27,106 nucleotides of DNA from Hondaea fermentalgiana. Its lineage: Eukaryota > Sar > Bigyra > Thraustochytrida > Thraustochytriidae. The notes below the pieces were generated by a model that did no database searches, was not told where the DNA came from, and saw only the letters and a program-made list of their open reading frames with translations. Below, piece by piece: positions 18,506 through 27,106 of this stretch. Made by a program: the position numbers and the translations under genes. Location: positions 23,234 through 50,339 of the forward strand of contig NPFB01000014.1 in NCBI GenBank assembly GCA_014084085.1, in the 5' to 3' direction. The first letter of the stretch is position 1; the number at the start of each line of letters is the position of its first letter.

Positions 18506-18896
18506 GTGCCGAGCAAGTAGGGCACTTTAGAACTTCTTTTTAGATCTTCGAAGAATATCGGGGTAGGTAATGAGGAAGAAGAACATTTCACTAATTTGGG
18601 GATAGTGTGATACGCTGTAAGTTGTAAAGTAGCCCCCATATCCTTACCTTCATACTATCTTCGATAAAAACCATGCAAGGCGGAGAATGCTAGCAGATCC
18701 CGACGCGGTCAGCGTTGGCATGTAACGCAACTCTATTTTCCTTTGGGAGCCAGCTTCTGAATGCGAGGTATACTTGATTGGCCAATGCATGAAAAAGCGT
18801 ATGCAAGTTGCCGGGAGGATAAAGAGGGCGGTGGGGCGAAGACAACGCGTATGACTTTGAAGCAGCAAGCCAATGCAGTCATCCACTCACTGTCAG
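18506..18896. other. Spacer between the GTPase and second MIF gene
   Basis: No gene is seen. It should hold the GTPase promoter and the short 3' UTR of the second MIF gene. It is somewhat more AT-rich than the flanking genes. Confidence 0.5.
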
Positions 18897-19257
18897 TCAA
18901 GCTTTGGCACGAATCTCGGCGATTGTGCGACGACCCATGGCCCATTCGGTGGGTTGAAAGTCGATATGGTTCAGAAAGATGCGAGGCTCTGGGATTTTTG
19001 GTGTGGTCTGTTATGGCAAGCACGAGGGGTTCAAGAGCTTTGGAAAACTCGCAGCCAACGCCTTGGATGTGTACCATGGCACAAGGGTCAGAAGTCCCTG
19101 CAAAGACGAGACCATCGGCATTCGTCTCGATGCTAATCATGACAGTGGGAACAGGTTTGGCGAGGGCTTCTGCAGAGACCTTGGTCAATGCTTTCGCAAA
19201 CTTCATCTTGTCCTGCGCAGAAAAAGCGACATTGGTGAGAACGCGAAGAAAAGGCAT
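18897..19257 (-). CDS. MIF/D-dopachrome tautomerase family protein, copy 2, frameshifted
   Basis: A second MIF-family gene. The ATG at 19257 is followed by Pro2, with Lys34 in AKP and PCAMVHIQGVG in the middle. After DHTK (about residue 86) the frame loses similarity. Moving to the next frame at the A5 run (T5 on the + strand, 18995-18999) at once restores a normal MIF ending, with IPEPRIFLN and TIAEIRAKA, and a TGA at 18897-18899. The span of 361 nt is 119 codons plus stop plus one base, exactly one extra base. It could be a homopolymer sequencing error, a recent loss, or a translational frameshift. The intact rest of the reading frame argues against an old pseudogene. Without the shift the read-through frame continues to 18733. 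Confidence 0.85.
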
Positions 19258-20022
19258 TGTAACTGCGTTTTGATTGGCTGCTCTGTGTGTGGTAGCTCTC
19301 GTTCTGGGTTTGCGACTGTGTCGATTGACCTTGCAAAAGACTGAGACGGATTGATAGCGGAGATGACCCGAGGCGACGTTCCCGGAACAGTTCCTATGAT
19401 GGCTTCGAAATGGCGATGCATTAGCTCGATACCGCAATCTGCGCCCTGGCGCGAGACATTTGGTATTGGCTGCGCTAAGCTGTCCTTATTTTGATGTTTT
19501 TCTTTCCGAAGGGGAGAAAGAGAGCGGAAATTCGAAGCGAGGTAGAAGTCGTTTAGCTTGCAAAATGGAGTGTCTTCGTAGGTTGTCTCGACATCTTTTG
19601 AGGATCTCCGTATCTGGTATGCGTGCACAGTGAAAAATCAGAGTATAGTTTGAGCAGCTGAGACACGAAGAAGGAGAATACCATCTCAAACTTACTGTTT
19701 CTGAAGCAACTTTCGGGATGATTGTTGTGATGAGCTTTTCGAGCTTGGAAAGGAATCTGTACAAAGCAGGCATAGACAGCCAAGCGTGGGCAAGCGCGCA
19801 CGACGGAGCAAACGAACGATAGGCTCAAGCACAAGGAATTAGAGAATACGTAAAGAGCAGGCACAGAATCAGATGTGGTTGTTTGTATATACGAGTCAAA
19901 AAGGTTGGGTAAATGTATGGATGGCGACATGACATACCAAGGCATGGCATAGGCACTGCCACTCAGTCCATTTGTGTTATCATTGGCTGGTTGGTGCCAT
20001 TTCGGCTGAGGAGCAGGGGCAT
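19258..20022. other. Spacer upstream of second MIF gene
   Basis: About 765 bp without a recognisable gene. It holds the promoter of the second MIF gene and the 3' UTR of the polyglutamine gene. A GTATATAC palindrome lies at 19885-19892, more than 600 bp from the MIF2 start, so it is not an obvious TATA box for it. Confidence 0.5.
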
Positions 20023-21738
20023 TTAGTTTTGCTTCCTGCTCGCCTGCGCGAGGGTCTCGGCGAGGGAGACTTCAAAATCGGAGAATGCGCGTGGTGTCGG
20101 GCGGACCTTGGGGTCCGGGTTGACGGAGTTGTTGTTGCTGGACGCGGCAAAATTGAGACCCGGGAAGCTGCCGACCGGGGTCATGGGCATGGCAGCACGC
20201 GTGGCGTTCGCATCGGCGAGAAGCGCGCCAAGCATGGCCTGGCGATCGCGCTGCTCCTGGAGCAGACGCATAAGCGTGGCGGTGTGAGAACTCTCGTTTT
20301 GCTGTTGCGGTGGGGTGGCAACGGGGAGAGCCGCGTTGGAGGCGCCGATGAACTTGATGAGATCCGCCATGTTGGTGTTGGCACCGGGGAGTGGCAGCTG
20401 AAGCTGGTGTTGGTGCTGCTGGAACTTGGGCATGAGGAGGGCCTGTTGCTGCGCGAGCAGCATCGAAGCGGAGGGGTGGTTGTTGCTTGCGACGGAGGTG
20501 GTGGAGCAGGTGCTTCCGGTAGAGTTCCTGCGCTCCGGTGCGGGGCCGAGGGTGTCAAAGACTTGCTGCTGCTGCTTGGCGAGCTCTTGGCGCTGCTTTT
20601 GCAGTCTTTCCTTTTCCTCGTCGGCCTTGCGGATCGAAGCGGCGAGGGCCGGGTTGGTGATGTTGAGCGTGGAGAGCTGCAGCCGGTGGTGGCGCTGCTG
20701 CTGCTGATGGTGAAAGTGGCGATGCTGCTCGTGCTGCTGTGTGTAGCGAAGGAGAGCGCGCACGTCAAAGTCTTCGAGGACATGGGGCAGCGTGGGGTCG
20801 CACTTATCGCATCCCGGGTATCCGCAGCGCGCGAGTCCGCGGCGGACGCGCAGGCGCGAGAGCTGGAGGCAGCGAGCGCATGCGTCGCGGCGCGAGCACG
20901 TGCTAGAGTGCTCGAGGAGGTGGAGGAAGTCCGTGACCTCTTGCTCTTCGGCGGAGACAACGGCACGCGAGTCGGTGGGCTGCGGGCGGCGGAGCTTGAG
21001 ATGGTGGCGCACGGCGTCGTGGGAGCGCTTCTTCTTGGCGCGTTTGTTGAACCGGGTGCCGATCTCGTGCATCCATGATTTGCCGTCCCAGATTCTGCGC
21101 TTGAGCTGGTGCAGGAAGGAGCGGAGGAGCTCGGGGTCCTCGCGGATGATGCTGAAGAGAAGGCGGCGCTCGCTCTGGGAGAAGCGGCCCTTCATGCGTC
21201 CGCCGCGGCCCTTTTGACCGGCTTCCTCTTCGTCATCTTCCTCGTCGTCCTCATCGTCGTCGTCTTCGCTCGCGCTCATGCTGTGGCTGGACTCGCTCGC
21301 GCTGTTGTGGCTGGGCTGGCGGCTGGCGCTCTGGGGCTTTCGGCTGGCGGCGGCCGCCGCGTCTTCGTCCTTGGCGCCCGTCTTTTTCATTTCCATTTCC
21401 TCTTCGCTATCTCCCTCGGTCTTGACTTTTTTCTTTTCGAGGTCGGCGTCGCTGCGCTCGAGCGGGCGCTTGAGGGACGTCGAGGTGGTCGTGGTGGTCT
21501 TGTCTCCGTCGTCCGCCTTGCCGCTGTTCAGCTGCTGCTGCTGGGCACGAGCCAGCTGCTCGAGCAGGGCCGCGAGCGCGGGCTGCTGCTGCTGCTGCTG
21601 GTGCTGCTGTTGCTGGTGCTGCATCATCATCTGCAGCTGCGCGTGGAGCGGCGTCGACGCCTCGAGTCCCAGCGCGCCCAGCAGGTCCCTCTGCTGCTGC
21701 TGCGTCTGCGTCTGCGTCTGCGTCTGGTGCTGCGCCAT
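20023..21738 (-). CDS. Polyglutamine nuclear protein, Myb/SANT-like plus TAZ-like Cys cluster
   Basis: A 571-residue protein, probably a transcription regulator. Residues 1-70 are Gln-rich (QTQTQTQ, then HQQQQHQQQQQQ). Residues 86-183 are Ser/Lys-rich with an acidic run at 158-172. Residues about 185-252 form a helical segment (FSQSERRLL, SWMHEIGTRFN, RSHDAVRHHLKLRR) with the W, I, F and late HLK spacing of a Myb/SANT-like fold. Next, H277-x3-C281-x5-C287-x2-C290 and C305-x4-C310-x2-C313 resemble TAZ zinc fingers of CBP/p300 type, but the second set lacks its His. The DFDVRALLRYTQQHEQHRHFHH segment and further Gln/Asn-rich low-complexity sequence follow. No acetyltransferase domain is present. 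The start at 21738 is the first ATG. Both domain calls are tentative; the gene itself is clear from its codon pattern and ordered segments. Confidence 0.83.
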   Translation of the reverse strand: MAQHQTQTQTQTQQQQRDLLGALGLEASTPLHAQLQMMMQHQQQQHQQQQQQPALAALLEQLARAQQQQLNSGKADDGDKTTTTTSTSLKRPLERSDADLEKKKVKTEGDSEEEMEMKKTGAKDEDAAAAASRKPQSASRQPSHNSASESSHSMSASEDDDDEDDEEDDEEEAGQKGRGGRMKGRFSQSERRLLFSIIREDPELLRSFLHQLKRRIWDGKSWMHEIGTRFNKRAKKKRSHDAVRHHLKLRRPQPTDSRAVVSAEEQEVTDFLHLLEHSSTCSRRDACARCLQLSRLRVRRGLARCGYPGCDKCDPTLPHVLEDFDVRALLRYTQQHEQHRHFHHQQQQRHHRLQLSTLNITNPALAASIRKADEEKERLQKQRQELAKQQQQVFDTLGPAPERRNSTGSTCSTTSVASNNHPSASMLLAQQQALLMPKFQQHQHQLQLPLPGANTNMADLIKFIGASNAALPVATPPQQQNESSHTATLMRLLQEQRDRQAMLGALLADANATRAAMPMTPVGSFPGLNFAASSNNNSVNPDPKVRPTPRAFSDFEVSLAETLAQASRKQN

Positions 21739-21852
21739 CTTCGCGAGGTCGGGCTCGGGTCAAGCGTGCTTGTGCTTGTGCTTCTGGACTCGGCGCGGCT
21801 CGCGAGGTTGCGGGTTTGGCGAGGCGCGCCTGCGAAGCGAGTCCCGGTCGGT

Positions 21853-22050
21853 CCTCTATTCCCTCTTTCTTTCTCTTTTTCCATTCTCTATTCTTTTCGT
21901 CGTTCGCTCCTTCCTTTTCCCATCAGATTCCTTTTTCTCTCCCACCCTTTCCTTTCTTTCATCGTATATACCCGCCAGGCAGGCGTCCCTTCTTTTTACT
22001 TTCCTTTTTCTTTCTTTACTATTGTTTTACTTTTCTTCTTTTCTCCGCCG
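21853..22050. repeat. Pyrimidine-rich tract upstream of polyQ gene
   Basis: Two C/T-dominated blocks (21853-21961 and 21985-22050) on the + strand. They are A/G-rich in the sense of the minus-strand polyglutamine gene that starts at 21738, so they fall in its leader or promoter. Confidence 0.8.
21964..21971 (-). promoter_or_regulatory. Possible TATA box for polyQ gene
   Basis: The palindrome GTATATAC lies between the two pyrimidine blocks, 226 bp upstream of the ATG at 21738. It would imply a leader of roughly 195 nt. Only the motif is seen; use as a TATA box is inference. Confidence 0.3.
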
Positions 22051-22287
22051 AGTCGTCGAATCGCAGGGAGGGAAGAGGGAACTTTTGGCGCTGAGCGAAC
22101 CTGAACTTGCGAGGCCCGTGCGCGCTGAAACGAATTCTCAGGGCGCTGTCGCAAAAAGGCTCTCCCTCCTCTCCTTTCCCCACCTTCCCTCCCTTGCCTT
22201 CCTTCCTCCGATTCCCGGTTTTCTTTTTCGTTTCTTTCCAACGCGATTCAGCCCTACCCTCTTGTCGGACGCCCCCTCACAGAACTA

Positions 22288-22409
22288 ACGAAAAGAAAAC
22301 GAAACAAAAGGAAAGAAAAATAAAAATTATAAAAAGAAAAGAAAAAGAAAGAAAAGAAAAAGAAAGAAAAGAAAAGAATAAAAAGAAAAAGAAAGAAAGA
22401 AAGAAAGAA
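22288..22409. repeat. Purine-only AAAAG/AAAG tract
   Basis: About 120 bp almost entirely A and G on the + strand (AAAAG, AAAG and GAAA units, with a few T and C). It lies about 550-670 bp upstream of the polyglutamine gene, beyond the C/T-rich tract of opposite strand bias. Confidence 0.9.
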
Positions 22410-24724
22410 CTTAGACCTGCAAACTAAGAAAGAAGAAGCGCCCTCCGACACGAGCACAAGATAACAACAAAGTTCGAAACTAAGCCTGCCTCGGCCTCGC
22501 GAGCGAAGGCAAGACCTCCCGAACTCCGCCGCACGACCCCGCCGTCCTCTCCGCCCTCGCCCATCTTCCTCTCGCATCTCCGCCTCCTCCGCGCTCCTTC
22601 CTTCCCTCTCCGCGCCGGCTGAACCGATCGACAGGCCAGGGGACGACACTCCCGATGTACCGCCTGCGACCGCCCTCCTCCCTCCCTCCTCCTCCTCCTG
22701 CGCCCCCGCGTATGTTCCTCCTCTCCCGGGCGAACCCGGCCGACCGCCCGAGTATATACATACAGCACGCGCTCGCTCGACGCCGGGCCGGACCGGGCCC
22801 GCGCGCCACGCTCGTGCCGACAGTGTCGCGTCTTCGCCTCCCGACGAGCACGTATCCAGAACCCTCGCCGCGCCGCCGGCCTCCGCCAGCTGCCGCTCGC
22901 CGCCCGCTTGGCAGCGTCGCCGCCGCTGCGCCACCGCGTGGCGCCTCTCCCGCGAACGCGGTGTTGACTTGGGTTGTCTTGAGTCGCGCGGATTCTCGCG
23001 AGGCTCTGTCGCGTGCCGACATGTCCCCGCGCGCAAGGAGGCGGCGAGCGGCGCAGGCCGACCCGCGACTGCGCCGAGGCGGGGCGCCGTCGCTGGCCGG
23101 CACGCACGGGCTGGGCTGGACCGCGATGGGGGCGCCACGCGACGGCCAGGGCTACCTGGGACGAGCGCCGAGGCGGCCGACCAGGGACGGGGAGGGACGG
23201 AGGCTGGTGGAATTGCGAAGCGAGAAAGTTTGCCAACTTGAGACATGTCGAGTCGCGCGCGTTCAACTTCCTTGCTCGCGGGCTTGGTTGCGGCCGAGGA
23301 CGCGCGGAGCGAGGGCGCGCGCGCGACAGGCAGGAGGACAGACACCCACCGCGGCGGCCGTCTGCGCGCGTGCAGCGGCCGGCCTGTCGCTCGCGTCGCT
23401 TGGACAAAGCGAAGCGCCCGGCACCTGCGACCAACAGCAGCGCGCACACTCTCACCCACTCACTCACCCACTCTCACACACACACACGTTGCTCCCTTCC
23501 TTTTCTTTCAAACTTTCATTCTCAGCACCCAGGCACATGCACGCACACGCGCGTCCCCTCGCTTGTACCGCGAAGGCCCCTGTTTTCCGCGCGGCAGAGG
23601 CGGATGGGAGCAGCCGCCGCAGCTGTAGCAGCGCCAGCATCGCAGCTGCAGCAGCATGTGACGCGACGAGAACGAACTCCGTTTTTCCCTCTGCCTCGTG
23701 AGCGTGCCGCCCGCCGCGGGGCCCCGCCCCTGCACTGCGCGCTCGCGGTGTGCGCCATGGGAATTACCGTGCTCGCCTCCACGCTCAAAAACGCGGCAAG
23801 CCGCCGAGGCAGGTCATCCCGACGCCCTCTCAAGCCGTGCTCGCGGCGGGGGCTGGCCGCCGCCGCTGCCGCTGCGACTGCGGCTGCGGCGCGCGTGCGT
23901 GCGTGCGTGCGTGCTCACTGGAGCGTCCGCAGCGCGGTCTTCCTCCCTCCGAACTCCGCGTCGCCTCGACCGCTCCGCCCTTCTCGGCGGGGTGCAGGGG
24001 GAGGAAGGCGCCAAAGTGCCAAGTCTGCCGGCGTGATGAATGTGTGTAGCATGGTGGATGTATGACTGGAGTAAGTGCGATGATCGACAGCGAGGCTGGC
24101 CGTGACGCGCCCTGCCAAAAATGAATGTCCTCGAGCTCGCCATGCACTGCCGCGCTGCGCTCCTCCGGTCGGATACCGCCGCTCGCGGCCGGCCGGCAAG
24201 CTGCTGCTGCCGCGAAGTCGCGACAGTCCTGTCGCGAATGCAAGCTCCCGAGTCCTAGCCAGCCAGCCGCGAGAGGGCGGGGCGGCCTGCGGCGGCGGCG
24301 GAGGCGGGGTTGCTGCAGCTGCTGTCGCCACCGCGTGGCTCCGGAGTGGGTGGAATGGAGTCGCGTTCCAGCCAAACGACTGACCGTATGTGTAGTATAT
24401 GGCAATATGTCTCAGCGACGGACCAAAAACAGCGGCCAGAGCTCGCACGCCGCCATCGAACCTGACCGCCAGGCACCACCGCCCACCACCTTTGAGCGCA
24501 CCGGCGCAGCGCGACGCGACGCGGACGACGGCGGCGGCGTTTGCCACGCGCGAGCGAGGGGGTGGTGAAGCAGCGATGGAATCAAAGCGGCGGGGACGGG
24601 GCCGCATAGCGGCCAGGCTAACGAGCCGCCTGGCCGGTCCGCGCGTGCACTGCGAGCCCCAGGAATTGGTCCGCGGTCGGCCGGACGGCCACGCTGGCGA
24701 TAAAAGGAATGAATGACAGGCAAA

Positions 24725-24740
24725 ATGAATGAATGAATGA
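24725..24740. repeat. (ATGA)n tetranucleotide repeat
   Basis: Four ATGA units, with a further GAATGAATGA just upstream at 24707-24716. Confidence 0.85.
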
Positions 24741-25857
24741 TGCAGAGGCCTGACAGTGGTGGATAAGCGAGCAGCCACCGCGGCTGCGCACTTGGAGGCG
24801 AGGTGGGAGGCGGGAGGGTGCCGCCCGGCACTGCCGACCAAACAAAACAAACTGCGCGAACATTCATTCGCGCCCAAGAAGAACCGCGAGGCGCGCCTGG
24901 CTGATATGATCCCTCGGACCTCACAGTCAATTCATTCTTTGGCATGTCAGTGTCAGACGGCCTGCCAGTCCGTTTGAACGAGCTCGGCGTTGAAAAAACC
25001 AAGTTGGTCGGAAGCCGAGAGACACAAGCCATTGTGCGCGGCGAAGTCGTGCCTTCCGCCGAGTTCCCAGGTGCATTCAGCACGGTCGGCTGGGCAGCAG
25101 CCAGACTTGGGCGGGAAGATCGCTCGCCCAATCTGCAACCCATCATTTATTCAGCCACCAGCGAGACAGGCATGCAGCTGCAGCTGCAGGCGTCGAACGA
25201 GACTTTCTTTTGTTTCTCCCGAGGAAGCAGGCTCAGCGCTCTGCTGCTGAGCCTGCCATAGGCCTAAAACAAACAAACATACAATCAAGTCAAGTCAAAT
25301 CAGATCAAACGATCAATTAAGCGAACAAGCAAACAAACAAAGATGAGACGCGGGAATTTATTTCAACAATGAGAGAGACAGGTCCCGCTCGTCGCGCCTC
25401 CAGACTTCTGCACCGGTCAAGTTCAAGTTCATACTCTACCACCTCCACCTGCAGCTGGCTGATCATCGTTCGACGTCCTATATACCCTGGAATCGACAGA
25501 GGCCAGCGGCGGGTATCGACGATCGTTTAACGCTCGGCGAGAAACGCAAGACCATGTCGTTAACACCTTGGGCAGTGAAAACTTGTCGCTGTCGGCGAGA
25601 CACTCTGCTCTGTTCGACCAGGCACCGACTGCGTCGGCAAGGAAGGAGCGGCCGGCCGGTCGTCCGACCGACCGACCATCGACCAACCGATCGACTGACG
25701 GCACTGCAGCGACAGGGCCGAGGCCTCGCCGTCGTCGGCAGGCCGCAGGCGGCGAGGAAACCTGCGTGGCCCCTCGCTGGGCCTTGGCGTGGCTTCCCGC
25801 GCATCTAAATCTGCCTGCGATCGCCTCATCGGCCGCAGCTCGCCACCTGTCGAAATG

Positions 25858-25950
25858 GAAAAAGGAACTTGAAAACGAACAAAAATAAATAAATAAAAAA
25901 TACCTAAAAACAAAAGAAAAGAAAAAAAGAAAAAAGAAAAAAGAAAAAAT
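25858..25950. repeat. A-rich tract (AAAAG/AAAT units)
   Basis: About 90 bp of mostly A with AAAT, then AAAAG/AAAAAAG units, in otherwise GC-rich DNA. It resembles the purine tract at 22288-22409. Confidence 0.85.
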
Positions 25951-26255
25951 ATTTTCAGTCCAGCAAGCAGACCGGGCGCCCACAGCTGCGTGTCCCGGGA
26001 AGCGCTTGCGTGCTTGCGTGCTCCCTGCGCCGCCGCTTGCGCCACGCGAGCGAGCGCCAGGTCCCCTGGCTTCGAGCGCGGCGCTCGCTTGCTCGTTCGC
26101 TCGCCCGCTCGCCCGGCTCGGCCCGGCCCTGCCCGCCTCGGCCGCACGCTCGCAGCCAGAAGCGGCGCGTCCAGCCCGCCCTCTCTCTCCCCGTGTCCCG
26201 CGCTCCAGGCCCCGCTTCTCTCCGACTGCTATCTATGCCCGCTCGATCTCCGCTA

Positions 26256-26256
<1 letters not shown>

Positions 26257-26288
<32 letters not shown>
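26257..26288. repeat. (CTGT)8 tetranucleotide repeat
   Basis: Eight perfect CTGT units followed by a degenerate TTGTGTCTGT. Confidence 0.95.
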
Positions 26289-26292
<4 letters not shown>

Positions 26293-26504
26293 GTCTGTTA
26301 CGCGCACATGCATACATACTATCGCGCAGATACCCTACGCACGCATACGCCCGCATCAACGCCTTGCGCACGCACGCTCGCATGCATGCATGTCACGGTG
26401 TGGGCGCCGCGATCCGCATCGGCCTCGGCGAGTGAGTAGCCCCGCGGAGTCTTCGCCGCCGCCACCGGTTTCTTTCTTTCTGTCTGTCTCCCGGGAAGCC
26501 TGCG

Positions 26505-26555
26505 CCGCGATGCGATGCGAAGCTGCAGCGCTGCTTCGATGCGACGCGACGCGAG
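26505..26555. repeat. GC-phased pentanucleotide array (GCGAT/GCGAA, GACGC)
   Basis: GCGAT, GCGAT, GCGAA and GCTGC units, then after a short break GATGC, GACGC, GACGC. It follows the same 5-bp GC period as the arrays upstream of the AP2 and mtHsp70 genes. Confidence 0.7.
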
Positions 26556-26700
26556 GGGCAGACACAGGGCGGGCAGCTCGCCGGCTGCCGCCGCTGCGCC
26601 CGCCGAGCACGCAAACAGCCCGCTGAGCTCAGCCGCGACGGGACGAGGCGGTCGGTCGTCGCTGCCTCCGACCTCAAGGCGCGCACGCAAGGCCAGGAGA

Positions 26701-26717
26701 GGCGAGGCGAGGCGAGG
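26701..26717. repeat. (GGCGA)3 pentanucleotide array
   Basis: Three GGCGA units plus GG. It is the same sequence class as the GCGAG array at 10878-10897. GCAGC units at 26801-26820 continue the theme. Confidence 0.85.
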
Positions 26718-26878
26718 CAAGTCCCGAGACGAGCCCGAACGCCAGTCGGGACTCGGCCTGCGACGCAGCGCCAGCCGCGGGGCCTCGCCCGGCCACGCCT
26801 GCAGCGCAGCGCAGCTCAGCTTCGCTGCGCGCGAGGCCTCGCCCGCTTCTTGCTGCAGCGGCCGGGCTTCATGGGTCT

Positions 26879-26904
26879 GAACGAAGGAACGAAGGAACGA
26901 ACGA
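26879..26904. repeat. GAACGAAG octanucleotide repeat
   Basis: About three units of GAACGAAG, ending in GAACGAACGA. It is roughly the complement of the GTTC-rich repeats near 1774-1800 and 2277-2292. Confidence 0.8.
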
Positions 26905-27106
26905 CAGAGCAGAGCTGAGCGCCGAGCGGAGCGTCGTGTCCCCGTCCATGGCGGGTGACAGTCGCACGGACGCGCGTACCAGCAGCCGAGCGCAGCAGCG
27001 ACACTGCAAGCCGCACCGGCGGCGGCGAAACGACACGGGCAGTCGCCAGCGGTGCGATCGGCCGATCGGCGCTGCGTCGAATTGGGCAGGTGCTAGCGCT
27101 CGACGT

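Larger units (their letters stand above)
22410..27106. other. Gene-free GC-rich region to the window end
   Basis: About 4.7 kb in which I recognise no protein or RNA gene on either strand. Open stretches of up to about 350 codons exist in several overlapping frames, but all are Arg/Ala/Pro/Ser-rich with no motif, as expected from chance in GC-rich DNA. It contains CA, CTGT, ATGA, GC-phased pentamer and A-rich repeats. GTATATAC-like sequences at 22754-22761 and 25479-25486 could be promoter elements for unseen transcripts. A gene beginning beyond 27106 could own the last part. Confidence 0.5.

Noticed and set aside
19972..22104. Long plus-strand frames opposite the polyQ gene, with Leu-, Val- and Cys-rich runs
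   Set aside because: Antisense of CAG and GA-rich codons gives poly-Leu/Cys/Ala runs. The minus frame has ordered domains and a sensible start.
22254..23701. Open frames of about 350-400 codons on both strands in the right spacer
   Set aside because: They overlap one another in several frames, are Arg/Ala/Pro-rich and partly encoded by the purine tract. Composition explains them.

Overview
The window looks like nuclear DNA from a GC-rich, gene-compact eukaryotic microbe. Every recognisable gene is one long uninterrupted reading frame, there are no operons or bacterial ribosome binding sites, and two proteins start with mitochondrial presequences. Two regulators carry long glutamine tracts, one of them with an AP2 domain, and spacers are full of simple-sequence repeats. 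This combination best fits a stramenopile such as a thraustochytrid/labyrinthulomycete. That placement is inference; only the eukaryotic origin is well supported.

Layout. 1-4269: gene-free, GC-rich, repeat-laden DNA upstream of the first gene, with a few candidate splice signals. 4270-6276 (+): polyglutamine AP2-domain regulator. 6694-9633 (+): Utp25, a small-subunit (SSU) processome factor for 18S rRNA maturation. 11197-13278 (+): mitochondrial Hsp70. 13892-14704 (-): HscB/Jac1, the J-protein partner of mitochondrial Hsp70 in Fe-S cluster transfer, lying tail-to-tail with it. 15289-15651 (-): MIF-family protein. 16217-18505 (-): dynamin-superfamily GTPase with a J-like N-terminus lacking HPD. 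18897-19257 (-): second MIF-family gene with a one-base frameshift. 20023-21738 (-): polyglutamine nuclear protein with a Myb/SANT-like segment and a TAZ-like Cys/His cluster. 21739-27106: long purine/pyrimidine tracts followed by about 5 kb without a recognisable gene.

Functional themes. The centre is a mitochondrial Fe-S/protein-folding pair (mtHsp70 plus HscB) in convergent orientation. The two MIF genes flank the dynamin-like gene, which suggests a local duplication. The two polyglutamine proteins are probably transcription regulators, and Utp25 is a housekeeping ribosome-biogenesis gene. The most unusual items are the J-like/dynamin fusion, the Hsp70-HscB neighbourhood with a tandemly duplicated spacer that includes a copy of the HscB 3' end, the MIF frameshift, and spacers carrying many pentanucleotide arrays that repeat GC every 5 bp. 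I found no tRNA, rRNA, CRISPR array, transposase or virus gene.
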